Numbered from the stretch's first letter, positions 19,443-28,715 are shown. The stretch is 64,000 bases of DNA from Thermoanaerobacterium aotearoense (GCF_009905255.1 NZ_CP047602.1:1971501-2035500), one strand, 5' to 3'. The notes: generated by a model not told the origin, from the letters alone. Program-made: numbers and translations.

Positions 19443-21209
19443 TCATTCTTTTATAAGCTTAAATGCTTTATTTATTCCTGGAGAAACACGAAGTCTTATA
19501 ACATAATTTCCTTTCTCAATTTCCGCCTTTAAAATCTTTTTATTCACCAAATCCTTTACAGATGTATACCCATTTTTTAATATCAAGCAAACTTCATCGT
19601 ACCAAGGTATAAAAGAATGTAAAATAAAGCAGTCATTATCATAAAGAAACAATCCTATCTTTGAAACAGAATCTAACATTACGGGACTATTTTTCAAAAA
19701 TACAGTTCGAATTATATAGAGAATTTTTCTGGGATAATTGTATAAATCCCCATAATCTTCAGGTATAGTAAGTATATATAGATGTCCTTTCCCATAAACT
19801 GTTTTTAACAATATAGGAAAGTTATTATCCTGTCCAAGGCCTGCAATAAGTTCCCAAGTATCATTAGTCTGAAATTCTATTTGTGGTATTTCGATTGATT
19901 TTGACGATTCTTCACAGCCACCAAATGTAATTCCTCCATCATTTGAGTAAGCGTAACTGTTAATACTTGTCTTTCTATTTGTTATTGTAACATTTGCCAA
20001 TACATTCTGAAATCCAAGATTTGTAGCTGCTTCAAGAAAACCAGAAGTAACTATAACATCTGCACCATTTTCTAAGCTTTTAGCTACTTTAAAGACAATA
20101 TCTTTATCCATAGCTGCAGTTTTTGTTAAAAATATTGTTTTGGCATTTTCGGGATACTTAGGATATGGCTCAAGTGGAATTCCCAACATACCTATATAGT
20201 CATGCAAATAGTCTTCCCCATGGCTATGATATGGCAAGTACGTAGCAATACCAATCGGTTCACCTATATCTCCTAAATAAGAATCCAAATCCGTAAAAAT
20301 TTGGCCATTTACAGGCACACATAGCGAAAACTCTGGATTCAATAATGACCCTAAACTAAACATCATCACCTCTTTTGCTTTTGCAAACAACGTCAAGTAA
20401 GCTTGCTCTGCGTATGATGTAAGATTGTATGAACACTCAAATGGGTCATACCAACCGCCACCATTCCGCTTAGGTGCTACGTTCTCCATATAACGCAAAT
20501 TAAAATAGCTTAGATACTTTGGCAAATGCTGTTGAGTATATGTAGGATTTCGCGTTTCTGTGCCTGTATAAATTCCATCAAAAATCTTAGGTTCCTCTTC
20601 AAGATTATATCCTGTCTCCTGATAATGTTCATACCAATTTGGATATTTTATAATCATCTTTACATTTGGATTTACCGCTTTAGCTGCACCGACTATTATT
20701 TTCTCAGAGATTTCTTTCATCAACTCTAATCTAAAATCTTTCCACGATCTATTCCCTTTTGCTTCGATACATGATGAACATCTACAATTTGTAAAATAAA
20801 AATCATCTAAAATTATTTCATCAAATAGTGAAGCCGTAAATTCCACCACATCTTTTAGAAATTGAACTGTATCAGGATTGGTATAGCATAGTGGATTAAA
20901 ACCTCCTTCCCCATTTTGAGCATTGTCAGTCGTAATCCCTCCTGCAGTCTCAATTCCTTTTTCTTTAAAAAAGTTTATTAACTTTATGATTTGTTCATTA
21001 GAAATAGTAACACCTTGCCGATATGTTTCCAAGTAGACTTTTCCTATGTTTATATGTTTCTCAATCCATTCAAATTTTTTTGCAAATAGCTCTATATCTG
21101 TAATGCCTATTAAATCGCCGACAGGGCAGTATATTGCAGCTTTAAAATTGTTATAACTTTTCGTACCAAATTCTTTATCTGAAGAATGGTTGTTTCCTTC
21201 AATGTTCAT
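19443..21209 (-). CDS. Unassigned TIM-barrel/GATase-like protein, putative glycosidase
   Basis: I do not recognise this 588-residue protein as a named family. The N-terminal half looks like a TIM barrel with acidic strand ends (LDDFYFTN at 134-141, GTETRN at 216-221). A close cysteine set (C142, C144, C147) recalls the metal cluster of GH42. From about residue 315 it resembles the GATase-like domain of GH42, and it ends in a small beta domain. No signal peptide or membrane segment is visible. ATG at 21209 has AAAGGAGC upstream; an upstream frame extension to 21281 lacks a site. It sits between the binding-protein gene and the fucosidase gene, so a role on the same oligosaccharide is likely. 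Catalysis is not shown. Confidence 0.6.
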   Translation of the reverse strand: MNIEGNNHSSDKEFGTKSYNNFKAAIYCPVGDLIGITDIELFAKKFEWIEKHINIGKVYLETYRQGVTISNEQIIKLINFFKEKGIETAGGITTDNAQNGEGGFNPLCYTNPDTVQFLKDVVEFTASLFDEIILDDFYFTNCRCSSCIEAKGNRSWKDFRLELMKEISEKIIVGAAKAVNPNVKMIIKYPNWYEHYQETGYNLEEEPKIFDGIYTGTETRNPTYTQQHLPKYLSYFNLRYMENVAPKRNGGGWYDPFECSYNLTSYAEQAYLTLFAKAKEVMMFSLGSLLNPEFSLCVPVNGQIFTDLDSYLGDIGEPIGIATYLPYHSHGEDYLHDYIGMLGIPLEPYPKYPENAKTIFLTKTAAMDKDIVFKVAKSLENGADVIVTSGFLEAATNLGFQNVLANVTITNRKTSINSYAYSNDGGITFGGCEESSKSIEIPQIEFQTNDTWELIAGLGQDNNFPILLKTVYGKGHLYILTIPEDYGDLYNYPRKILYIIRTVFLKNSPVMLDSVSKIGLFLYDNDCFILHSFIPWYDEVCLILKNGYTSVKDLVNKKILKAEIEKGNYVIRLRVSPGINKAFKLIKE

Positions 21210-21287
21210 GATTGATAAATGCTCCTTTCGTTTAAATTGATTGAAAAATTGGGATCTTACCAAATAAGCGTAAGACCCCAATACTGC

Positions 21288-23036
21288 TTATTTATTTCTC
21301 ACTTTGTCATCTAATGACTTACGTATCTGTGCTTCATGCTGTTGATACTTTATACAATCCTCATATCCATGTGCATATGCTTGATTCGTCATATCTTTTA
21401 CAATGGAGTCAAATTCTGCATCTGATTTTGCATATATTGCTTTCCAAGAACCATTTACAATTATTTGCTTTACTTGGTTCCAGGTAGTAGTTAATTCATT
21501 AGACATAGGTGTAGCAGAATAAGTAGTTCCAAGGGAAATTGCTAATTGATTGTTTTTCACCAAATATTGATCCAAGTTAGGAACGCCCATTTTGTCTCTC
21601 CAATCCTGTTCAATTGAACTTACAGGCAATGATTGTCGAGTTTCCCAGAATTTATAGTTGTAAGTATCTCCATTTTTCGCATCTGGATTTTTCGAATCTA
21701 TTGCCCAAGTAGTGTTATTTATTTCATCAACACCATCGCTGAATTTCCCTGAATATGGAGCAGGAAGCTCTGTATTGCCATCACTCATGGCTTTTTCACC
21801 TAATTGTGTCAAAATCGGTCTGCCTTCCTTATCGTAATCCCAAGTCACTCCTTTCGGTCCATAGTTGTTTGTCATTACACCTTCAGGTGTCGATAGCCAA
21901 TTTATAATAGCCATACATAATTCAGGATATTGTGTTTTTGCACCAATAGTCCAGACACGATTTCCTCCATACATATTTAAACCGTAAGCTACATTTTTTT
22001 GATCAGAAGCTACTAAAGGCATCATGGCCTTTCCTGCTTTCAGATGATCTGGTGTATTGTATATTGCACTGCTCATAAAGTCAAATATATTAAAGAATGC
22101 ACCACCTGTTTTGTAAGTCTGTGTTACATCGTCAAAAGTCTGCGTCATGGAGTTTGGATCAAGTAACCCTTTTTGATATAAAGTATTGTAGAACTTTAAC
22201 ATCCTTAAGTACTCTCCGCCTGGCTTTAGTGCATCTTGATACTCTCCTGTATTCACATTATACAATCCAAATCCAAATTCATCCCAACCGTATAGAGCTG
22301 CCGTTGCTTTTACAAACATAACCATATTTCCATCCCAGTCTTTAAATAAAGAGACTCCATATGTTTTCTTCCCTGTATCAGATGTTGGCGCTAATTGCTG
22401 CATTTTTTCTAAAAGAGGAATAAAATCTTCTAATGTATTTATCTTTGGATATCCTAACTGTTTATACAAATCCCATCTAATAAACGGACCATAAAATGGA
22501 GCTGAATGTTCTGTAGCACTACTGCCTACATCGTGTCCAAAACCATATATATGTCCTCCAGAAATGGATTTATTCTTTTCCAATGCCATTTGCATATGTG
22601 CTTTAATATAAGGACCGTAATCATCAAGTAAATTGTCTTTATTCCAATCAAGCAATGCGCCTGCTTTCACTGCTGTCTGGTAATCTGTAGAGTCATTTCC
22701 AAATACCACTATATCACCAAGATTGCCTGATTCCAGCCTTGTAGCAAAGACACCGTCGCCATCCTTAACTATATTCAATTTTACATTGAATTTGTCCAAA
22801 AGGACCTTCGCAAACCATCCTGTTTGTTCACCTTGAAAATTCGCCAGCTGGCTATAGACAGTAAGTGTTATAGGGTTCATAGGTCTGATTGATGCTATGT
22901 CGCCTTCTTTTGAATTAGCTGAAACAGCATTTGAATTATTTGATTTTGTTTGAGTTACTTTAGGTGTGCAGCCAGCCAACGTAAATAATACCATGAAACT
23001 GGCTGCTAAAACGGCTACAAATTTCCTGATTTTCAC
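21288..23036 (-). CDS. Oligosaccharide ABC transporter substrate-binding lipoprotein (LplA-like)
   Basis: A 582-residue lipoprotein with an N-terminal hydrophobic helix and the lipobox LAGCT. A large type II extracellular solute-binding domain follows (AQQ-rich centre, PVSSIEQDW near the end), the size class that serves LplB/LplC-type permeases. It binds oligosaccharides or polysaccharide fragments outside the membrane. ATG behind AAAGGAGG. A perfect hairpin separates it from the permease genes, which may raise binding-protein levels. Confidence 0.88.
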   Translation of the reverse strand: MKIRKFVAVLAASFMVLFTLAGCTPKVTQTKSNNSNAVSANSKEGDIASIRPMNPITLTVYSQLANFQGEQTGWFAKVLLDKFNVKLNIVKDGDGVFATRLESGNLGDIVVFGNDSTDYQTAVKAGALLDWNKDNLLDDYGPYIKAHMQMALEKNKSISGGHIYGFGHDVGSSATEHSAPFYGPFIRWDLYKQLGYPKINTLEDFIPLLEKMQQLAPTSDTGKKTYGVSLFKDWDGNMVMFVKATAALYGWDEFGFGLYNVNTGEYQDALKPGGEYLRMLKFYNTLYQKGLLDPNSMTQTFDDVTQTYKTGGAFFNIFDFMSSAIYNTPDHLKAGKAMMPLVASDQKNVAYGLNMYGGNRVWTIGAKTQYPELCMAIINWLSTPEGVMTNNYGPKGVTWDYDKEGRPILTQLGEKAMSDGNTELPAPYSGKFSDGVDEINNTTWAIDSKNPDAKNGDTYNYKFWETRQSLPVSSIEQDWRDKMGVPNLDQYLVKNNQLAISLGTTYSATPMSNELTTTWNQVKQIIVNGSWKAIYAKSDAEFDSIVKDMTNQAYAHGYEDCIKYQQHEAQIRKSLDDKVRNK

Positions 23037-23068
23037 ATTAAAACCTCCTTTAAAATTATGATATTTAT

Positions 23069-23099
23069 AAAAATTAATATTTTTAAAATATTAATTTTT
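23069..23099 (-). repeat. Perfect AT-rich hairpin between permease and binding-protein genes
   Basis: Fifteen-base arms (AAAAATTAATATTTT and complement) separated by one base fill the short gap upstream of the binding-protein gene. The minus strand after it is not a clean T run. It may stabilise the 5' end of the binding-protein message. Confidence 0.6.
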
Positions 23100-23115
23100 A
23101 ACTTATCCAAACATC

Positions 23116-24075
23116 TCATCCTTTAACAGCACCAATCATAATTCCTTTCTCAAAGTATCGCTGCATAAATGGATATACCAGCAAAATTGGAATAAGAGTA
23201 ACCATCGCTACAGTCATTCTCATCGTCCTCATATTCATGACTGAATTTATGACATTTTGAGAAACTGAACCGCCTGAATTCATGAGAGTCGCTAAATCTG
23301 ATGTACTTGTCAAATATATATACAACCTATACTGTAATGTATATAATGATGGATTCCCAGACATTAATATCATAGAATCGGTAAAACTATTCCAATTGCC
23401 AACAGCACCAAATATGGCAATAGTAGCTAAAATGGGCTTAGATAGCGGCAAAATAATTTTCCAAAATATAGTAAAATATCCCGCTCCATCAATTTCGGCA
23501 CTTTCTTCAAGATCTGGTGGTATTGACTCAATATATGTTTTTACTAATATAATATTAAATGGCGATACTATTCCAGGAATTATATAACCCCAAAAATTAT
23601 TAGTTAAGCCAAGCATGGACATATTCAAATACCATGGAATTAAACCAGCATTAAAATACATGGTAATTACTATAAAGCGATAAATGAACTTACGACCATA
23701 CATTTTTTGTTTTGTCACTAAATATCCAACAAAAGCCGATGCCAATACCATTAAAGCCGTTCCTAAAATAGTCCTGGCTACAGATACAAATGTTGCAGTT
23801 GCAAGATCATGTACTTGTAGCAGAGCTAAGTAATTATCAAAATGAATTCCTTTAGGATACCATAATATCTGTCCTGAGCTTACTAAATTATTATCACTTA
23901 TAGTGTTTATAAAAAGATAATAAAATGGGAATAAGCAAATTAAACTAAACAATATGAAAAACACATGATTAAAGAAATCAAAAATTATATCGCCTAAACT
24001 TCTATCATTTCTAACCTTAAATACCTTAAACTTTTTCGATGATAAATTAGTCTTATTTACACTATCTACATTCAT
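23116..24075 (-). CDS. Sugar ABC transporter permease, LplC/YtcP type
   Basis: A 319-residue inner-membrane protein with about six hydrophobic segments and the EAA loop ESAEIDGAGYFTIFWKIILPLSKP that contacts the ATPase. It ends GIMIGAVKG, the usual C-terminus of this class. ATG behind GGGGGATTAG. It pairs with the LplB-type permease encoded 11 bp upstream. Confidence 0.9.
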   Translation of the reverse strand: MNVDSVNKTNLSSKKFKVFKVRNDRSLGDIIFDFFNHVFFILFSLICLFPFYYLFINTISDNNLVSSGQILWYPKGIHFDNYLALLQVHDLATATFVSVARTILGTALMVLASAFVGYLVTKQKMYGRKFIYRFIVITMYFNAGLIPWYLNMSMLGLTNNFWGYIIPGIVSPFNIILVKTYIESIPPDLEESAEIDGAGYFTIFWKIILPLSKPILATIAIFGAVGNWNSFTDSMILMSGNPSLYTLQYRLYIYLTSTSDLATLMNSGGSVSQNVINSVMNMRTMRMTVAMVTLIPILLVYPFMQRYFEKGIMIGAVKG

Positions 24076-24086
24076 AACTAATCCCC

Positions 24087-25565
24087 CTAAATTATACTTT
24101 CACCACGTAACAATTTAGAAAACCAATTTGCAGCCATTAATAACGTAATACTGATTACAGATTTCAACATGCCAACAACCGTTGCCAACGGTATATTTCC
24201 AGTGCCCCCACTGCCAAGCCCTAATAAATATACGTATAAATCTAACACCTCAATTGAATTTTGATTTGCCGCATTCCTGAATACATAATATTGGTCCATG
24301 CCATTTGAAAGAATGCCTGCAATACTCAGGAGAAGTAACACATAAAATGTTGGCATAAGTCCCGGTATAGTAATATGCCATATTTTTTTAAATCGTCCTG
24401 CACCATCCACAGTAGCTGCTTCATAAAGTTGTTGATCTATGCCTGAGATGGCTGCTATGTATATGATTGCACTCCATCCAAGACCTTTCCATGTTCCCCA
24501 TAACCACATTTTAAGCCAAATATGACTTCCACTCATAAGAAAATTAGTGGCAGTTTTCTCCAATCCTAATTTTATCAAAACTGTGTTGACAAAACCTTCA
24601 GTAGAAAACATGGCAAAAGCCAAACTGTATACCAAAACCCAACTGATAAAATTCGGTATCGTTGTAACAACTTGAATTGATTTTCTCAATTTTACTGATC
24701 TTATTTCTGTAAGGCAAATTGCAAAAGCCATTGGCAAGAACGACGTTGCAATACCAATTCCACTCATCGCAAGAGTATTTGTCATAACCCTTATGATATC
24801 AGCTCTACTAGCTGCATTTTTAAACAAAAATTCAAACCATTTAAGTCCAACGAAATTATTCCAGCTTAGTCCAAGTCCTGGAGTATAATCAAAAAATGCA
24901 TACCGCCATCCCCAAAGAGGCAAATATGAGAACAAAAAGCAAAGGATTACAAACGGGAGCGCCATTAAAAACAATTTATATTTTGCTTCCATTTCATATT
25001 TATCGTTTTCCGACGGCTTTGGTAATAATTTTATATTAGCAATCCCTAATATAGCACAAATAATTAAAAATATAGCAAAAATCAAATATGAATATGATAT
25101 CATAGGTTGAACTGCGTTAAGGTTAGTACTTCCACAAAGAGCATAATACGCCGGAAACAAAAGAAGCAAAGAAATTATAGCTGCTCCACACCCTATAATG
25201 ATAATTTTTATACCTAATCTTTGCAATTTCAACTTACCCAGCGTCATGCAACAACCTGCCACAATCGCCGCAACACTAAGAAATGTCAGAAGAGAAGAAA
25301 CATATATGTTTAGCACTGTACTGCTATTAACCCATCCTCTGTTTATCGCTCTTGTAAATCCTTCTACAAGCGAACTATAAGACACTGCCATAGTAAATAA
25401 AGCAGAATTCTTATCAATCAAACCACTGACCATCGCTGGGTTCAATGCAGGAATAAATGTTGATACCAAAATCAGAATCGCACATCCGCGCAGTAAAAAC
25501 ATCCAAGTGTTGATTTTGTTAAGCTGATTTTTTGATACCACTAAAACACTATTTGTTCCAGGCAT
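24087..25565 (-). CDS. Sugar ABC transporter permease, LplB type, with extra N-terminal membrane domain
   Basis: A 492-residue membrane protein. Residues from about 195 on are a normal LplB-type permease (LFLMALPFVILCFLFSYLPL, and EAA loop EAATVDGAGRFKKIWHITIPG). The first 185 residues add four predicted membrane helices not present in ordinary LplB proteins of about 300 residues. ATG at 25565 behind AGGTGGTG is preferred to the GTG overlapping that site. No ATPase gene lies in this operon, so a shared MsmX-type ATPase elsewhere is expected. Confidence 0.85.
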   Translation of the reverse strand: MPGTNSVLVVSKNQLNKINTWMFLLRGCAILILVSTFIPALNPAMVSGLIDKNSALFTMAVSYSSLVEGFTRAINRGWVNSSTVLNIYVSSLLTFLSVAAIVAGCCMTLGKLKLQRLGIKIIIIGCGAAIISLLLLFPAYYALCGSTNLNAVQPMISYSYLIFAIFLIICAILGIANIKLLPKPSENDKYEMEAKYKLFLMALPFVILCFLFSYLPLWGWRYAFFDYTPGLGLSWNNFVGLKWFEFLFKNAASRADIIRVMTNTLAMSGIGIATSFLPMAFAICLTEIRSVKLRKSIQVVTTIPNFISWVLVYSLAFAMFSTEGFVNTVLIKLGLEKTATNFLMSGSHIWLKMWLWGTWKGLGWSAIIYIAAISGIDQQLYEAATVDGAGRFKKIWHITIPGLMPTFYVLLLLSIAGILSNGMDQYYVFRNAANQNSIEVLDLYVYLLGLGSGGTGNIPLATVVGMLKSVISITLLMAANWFSKLLRGESII

Positions 25566-25589
25566 TATATTCACCACCTATAGTTTAAT

Positions 25590-26600
25590 TTAATTTATTT
25601 TTTTGACAGAGCCATTAATAACGAGATCAGACACTACAACTATCTCTTTAGGATTCGTTTCTTTATCTTTTATTCTTTCTAAAATCATTTGTCCGGCTTT
25701 TTTCCCCATCAACAACGCATTTTGTTTAATACAGGTAAGCTTTGGTTCTATCAATTTCTGATTTTCAATTTCTTCAAAAGTCACAAGGGAAACATCATCA
25801 GGAATTTTTAAATGATTCTCTTTTAACACTAGCATCGTACCTTCAGCCATCCTATTATTAGCTGCGAAAATAGCTGATGGTATAATCTTTTTATCCACAA
25901 TTAATTTTTTTACTTCTTCATATGCTTTTTCCCAAGAATAATACCCATTTAGTACAAGCTCATCTTTAATTTCAATGTTGTAATCCATCATAGCGGCTTT
26001 AAATCCATCATATCTTTCTATGCCAGTGCTAACATTTAAATTGCCATTTACAATACAAATATCCCTATGTCCCATTTCTATCAAATATTTAGTCAACGTA
26101 TAAGCACTTCCGAAATCATCACTTGCAATAACGTCCACATTGCTGGTTTTAATCTTTCTATCTATCAATACAACAGGAATATTTTCCTTAATTAAATCAT
26201 CAACATATTTATTATCTGTATTCGAAGATGCCAAAATTATTGCATCAACACGTTTTTGTGACAATCTTTTAAGAACATTTAGCTCTTTATCGAAATTTTC
26301 ATCTGTGTATGAAAGAATTAAACTATATTCTTCCTTGCTGACAACACTATCAATTCCTTTTATTATTTCCATAAAAAACGAATTAGAAATATCAGGAATA
26401 ACTACACCAATTAAATGTGTAATATTGCTTTTCAAACTTCTTGCTATACTATTGGGTTTAAAGTTCAACTCATTCATTGCTTTTAAAACTTTTTCTTTAG
26501 TCTCTTTACTAACAGGATAATTGTCGTTTAGCACTCTCGAAACAGTTGCTATTGACACTTGTGCATGCTTTGCAACATCTTTTATCGTTACATTTTCCAA
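25590..26600 (-). CDS. LacI-family regulator of the xyloglucan-type operon
   Basis: A 336-residue repressor. The N-terminal helix-turn-helix reads TIKDVAKHAQVSIATVSRVLND and the hinge helix FKPNSIARSLK. A periplasmic-binding-like effector domain follows. The best start is TTG at 26600, with GGAGG 7 nt upstream; the longer ATG forms include that site within the frame. It leads the operon and is 25 bp from the first permease gene. Two related near-palindromes at 26614-26631 and 26774-26791 are candidate operators. Confidence 0.9.
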   Translation of the reverse strand: MENVTIKDVAKHAQVSIATVSRVLNDNYPVSKETKEKVLKAMNELNFKPNSIARSLKSNITHLIGVVIPDISNSFFMEIIKGIDSVVSKEEYSLILSYTDENFDKELNVLKRLSQKRVDAIILASSNTDNKYVDDLIKENIPVVLIDRKIKTSNVDVIASDDFGSAYTLTKYLIEMGHRDICIVNGNLNVSTGIERYDGFKAAMMDYNIEIKDELVLNGYYSWEKAYEEVKKLIVDKKIIPSAIFAANNRMAEGTMLVLKENHLKIPDDVSLVTFEEIENQKLIEPKLTCIKQNALLMGKKAGQMILERIKDKETNPKEIVVVSDLVINGSVKKIN

Positions 26601-26613
26601 ATTAAATACCTCC

Positions 26614-26637
26614 ATAGTAATCAATTTCTATATTATA
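26614..26637 (-). promoter_or_regulatory. LacI operator candidate abutting a -10 box
   Basis: ATAGTAATCAATTTCTAT (26614-26631) is an 18-bp near-palindrome. On the minus strand it directly follows TATAAT (26637-26632). No good -35 is seen. A repressor here would cover the transcription start of its own operon. Confidence 0.6.
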
Positions 26638-26773
26638 ATATTTATTCTACAAAAATTTAAAAATTCCTGCTTTATCATAAAAAATTTTTTATCTCAAAAA
26701 CATAGCAATTCGTAGATTAATCTCACTATTACTTCTATCTTAATTTTAAACATCTCCTGAAAAAAATAATTTT

Positions 26774-26791
26774 ATAGATAACAATTTCTAT
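26774..26791. promoter_or_regulatory. Second LacI operator candidate
   Basis: ATAGATAACAATTTCTAT differs from the promoter-proximal site at few positions and has the same palindromic ends. It lies 160 bp upstream of that site, near the terminator of the PTS operon. Confidence 0.5.
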
Positions 26792-26805
26792 AACAAATAA
26801 AAAAA

Positions 26806-26822
26806 TCCCTCATAAAGAGGGA
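26806..26822 (-). terminator. Terminator of the PTS-GH1 operon
   Basis: Six-base arms (TCCCTC / GAGGGA) with a 5-nt loop lie just past the GH1 stop. On the minus strand a run of seven T follows. Confidence 0.85.
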
Positions 26823-26827
26823 AAATT

Positions 26828-28222
26828 TCATTCGCTAAACCCATTGTTTTTTGCTAATTCTTTATACCAATATCCACTTTTCTTGATAGTCCTCTTTTGT
26901 GTTGATATGTCGACTGATACGAGCCCATAGCGATTTTTATAAGCGTTTATAAATGACCAGTTGTCCATGAAAGACCAAAGGTGATAGCCTTTTACATTGC
27001 ATCCTTCTTCAATCGCCTTATGAAGCCATATTAAATGACCTTTGATAAAATCTATTCTATAATCATCCTGGATTACACCGTCTTTTATGAAGCGTTCTTC
27101 TCCTTCCACGCCCATGCCGTTTTCTGAAATATACGATTCAATGTTTCCATAGTTGTCCCTTACATTTATCAAGATGTCATATATTCCTTTTTCATATATC
27201 TCCCATCCTCTGTACGGATTCATCCTTCTTCCTGGCATTACATACTCATCAAAAAACCAATCAGGCGTAAATACTCCATAAGGATTTGGCATGTTTTCCT
27301 TTGCTTTAACCCTTCTTGGCTGATAGTAATTTACTCCAAGATAGTCAACCGTATTATTCTTTATGAGTTCAAGATCATCCTCAGTATACACCGGTAAATG
27401 ATTGTAACTCTTTAAAAGCTCTACAAGTTTCTCAGGATACTCTCCTTTGACACATGGATCTAAAAAGCTTCTATTGAAAAGAAGATCAGCTATTTCTGCC
27501 GCCTTAAGATCTGCAGGATGATTGCTACGAGGATATGATGGAGTAAGGTTTAATACAATCCCGATTTTTCCATCTTTTATGTTTGATTTTTTGAACTCGT
27601 TTATTGCCATTGCGCTTGCCAAAACTGTATTGAAACATACCTGTATAGCTTTCTTAAAATCCACGATATCAGGATAATGAAAGTTATAAAGGTATCCTCC
27701 CTCTGCTGGAACTATAGGTTCATTGAAAGTAATCCATCTTTTTACCCTATCTCCAAAAAGCTCAAAGCATGTCTTAGCATAGTTTTTGTAATTCTCCAAG
27801 ACTTGACGGCTTTCAAATCCTCCTATGTGCTGCATTTCAATAGGCATATCGAAGTGAAACAAAGTAGCTATAGGCATAATACCATTTTCTAAAAGCTCAT
27901 TTATGACATTATTATAGAAATCTACAGCTTTTTTGTTTACTTCACCTACTCCACCCGGAATCAGTCTTGACCATGATATAGAAAATCTAAACGAATTGTG
28001 TCCTATTTCTTTCATCAATTTTATGTCTTCTTTATATCTATGGTAAAAATCAGATGTCACTTCAGGTCCTACTCCATTAAAAAAGCGGTTTGGTACTTGC
28101 TTGTACCAATAATCCCATACATTCATTCCTTTCCCGTCTTCGCTTGCAGCACCTTCTATCTGTGTTGCAGATGTGGCAGAACCCCACCAAAAACCTTCTG
28201 GAAATTTATACTCTTTTGCCAT
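26828..28222 (-). CDS. GH1 glycosidase, probable 6-phospho-beta-glucosidase
   Basis: A 464-residue GH1 enzyme with acid/base E168 (TFNEP) and nucleophile E367 (ISENG). In plain beta-glucosidases the motif near the end is DNFEW, whose Glu binds the sugar. Here it reads DNWSF, with Ser423 at the Glu position, followed by K429 and Y432. The phospho-enzyme LacG has Ser-Lys-Tyr in this loop, although the Lys is one residue off here. Together with the PTS genes upstream this favours a phosphorylated disaccharide substrate. It is cytoplasmic. ATG behind AGGAGGAAAG, overlapping the preceding gene by 17 bp. Confidence 0.85.
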   Translation of the reverse strand: MAKEYKFPEGFWWGSATSATQIEGAASEDGKGMNVWDYWYKQVPNRFFNGVGPEVTSDFYHRYKEDIKLMKEIGHNSFRFSISWSRLIPGGVGEVNKKAVDFYNNVINELLENGIMPIATLFHFDMPIEMQHIGGFESRQVLENYKNYAKTCFELFGDRVKRWITFNEPIVPAEGGYLYNFHYPDIVDFKKAIQVCFNTVLASAMAINEFKKSNIKDGKIGIVLNLTPSYPRSNHPADLKAAEIADLLFNRSFLDPCVKGEYPEKLVELLKSYNHLPVYTEDDLELIKNNTVDYLGVNYYQPRRVKAKENMPNPYGVFTPDWFFDEYVMPGRRMNPYRGWEIYEKGIYDILINVRDNYGNIESYISENGMGVEGEERFIKDGVIQDDYRIDFIKGHLIWLHKAIEEGCNVKGYHLWSFMDNWSFINAYKNRYGLVSVDISTQKRTIKKSGYWYKELAKNNGFSE

Positions 28223-28715
28223 TTTTCTTTCCTCCTCTTGTTTTGTTAGTCACATAGCTTGCAATAAATTTTTCCCCACCTAATGATATTAGAAAATATC
28301 CTACGGAAAATATTATCACTAATGGACCGAAGAATTCTTCTAATACAATACATATCGCCAGTGCATGCGTCGCATAAACTATCAAGTCGTAATAGTTCAA
28401 TTCTCTTTGCTTCTTTATAAGTGCCACAACATAAAAGACAAGTGATAGCACAAGCGACGACGCTATCAAACCAATGTACAGAAATAGTAATGAGGATGCA
28501 ATATTTTTTATTGATAGTTTTAAATAGCTATTTAAAAACACTGAAAAATTGCCTGTAAATAGTGATATTATAAGTTTAATAAGTGTTAAATAGACAACGC
28601 CAAAAATCGTCAAGATAAGGTCAAACCTGAGAAGTTTAACTATAGATTCGCCTTTTAATCTTTTGTAGTATTGAGGCATAAACAGGCTTATTTTTAGTTC
28701 TTCCAAAACACCCAT
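28206..28715 (-). CDS. Small polytopic membrane protein of unknown function
   Basis: A 169-residue protein with four hydrophobic stretches (about 30-55, 70-105, 110-125, 128-145) and a basic C-terminus (TRGGKKNGKR). I do not recognise a family. ATG with AAGGAG upstream. It is co-transcribed between PTS IIC and GH1 and overlaps GH1, so a link to uptake of the PTS sugar is possible but unproven. Confidence 0.65.
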   Translation of the reverse strand: MGVLEELKISLFMPQYYKRLKGESIVKLLRFDLILTIFGVVYLTLIKLIISLFTGNFSVFLNSYLKLSIKNIASSLLFLYIGLIASSLVLSLVFYVVALIKKQRELNYYDLIVYATHALAICIVLEEFFGPLVIIFSVGYFLISLGGEKFIASYVTNKTRGGKKNGKRV

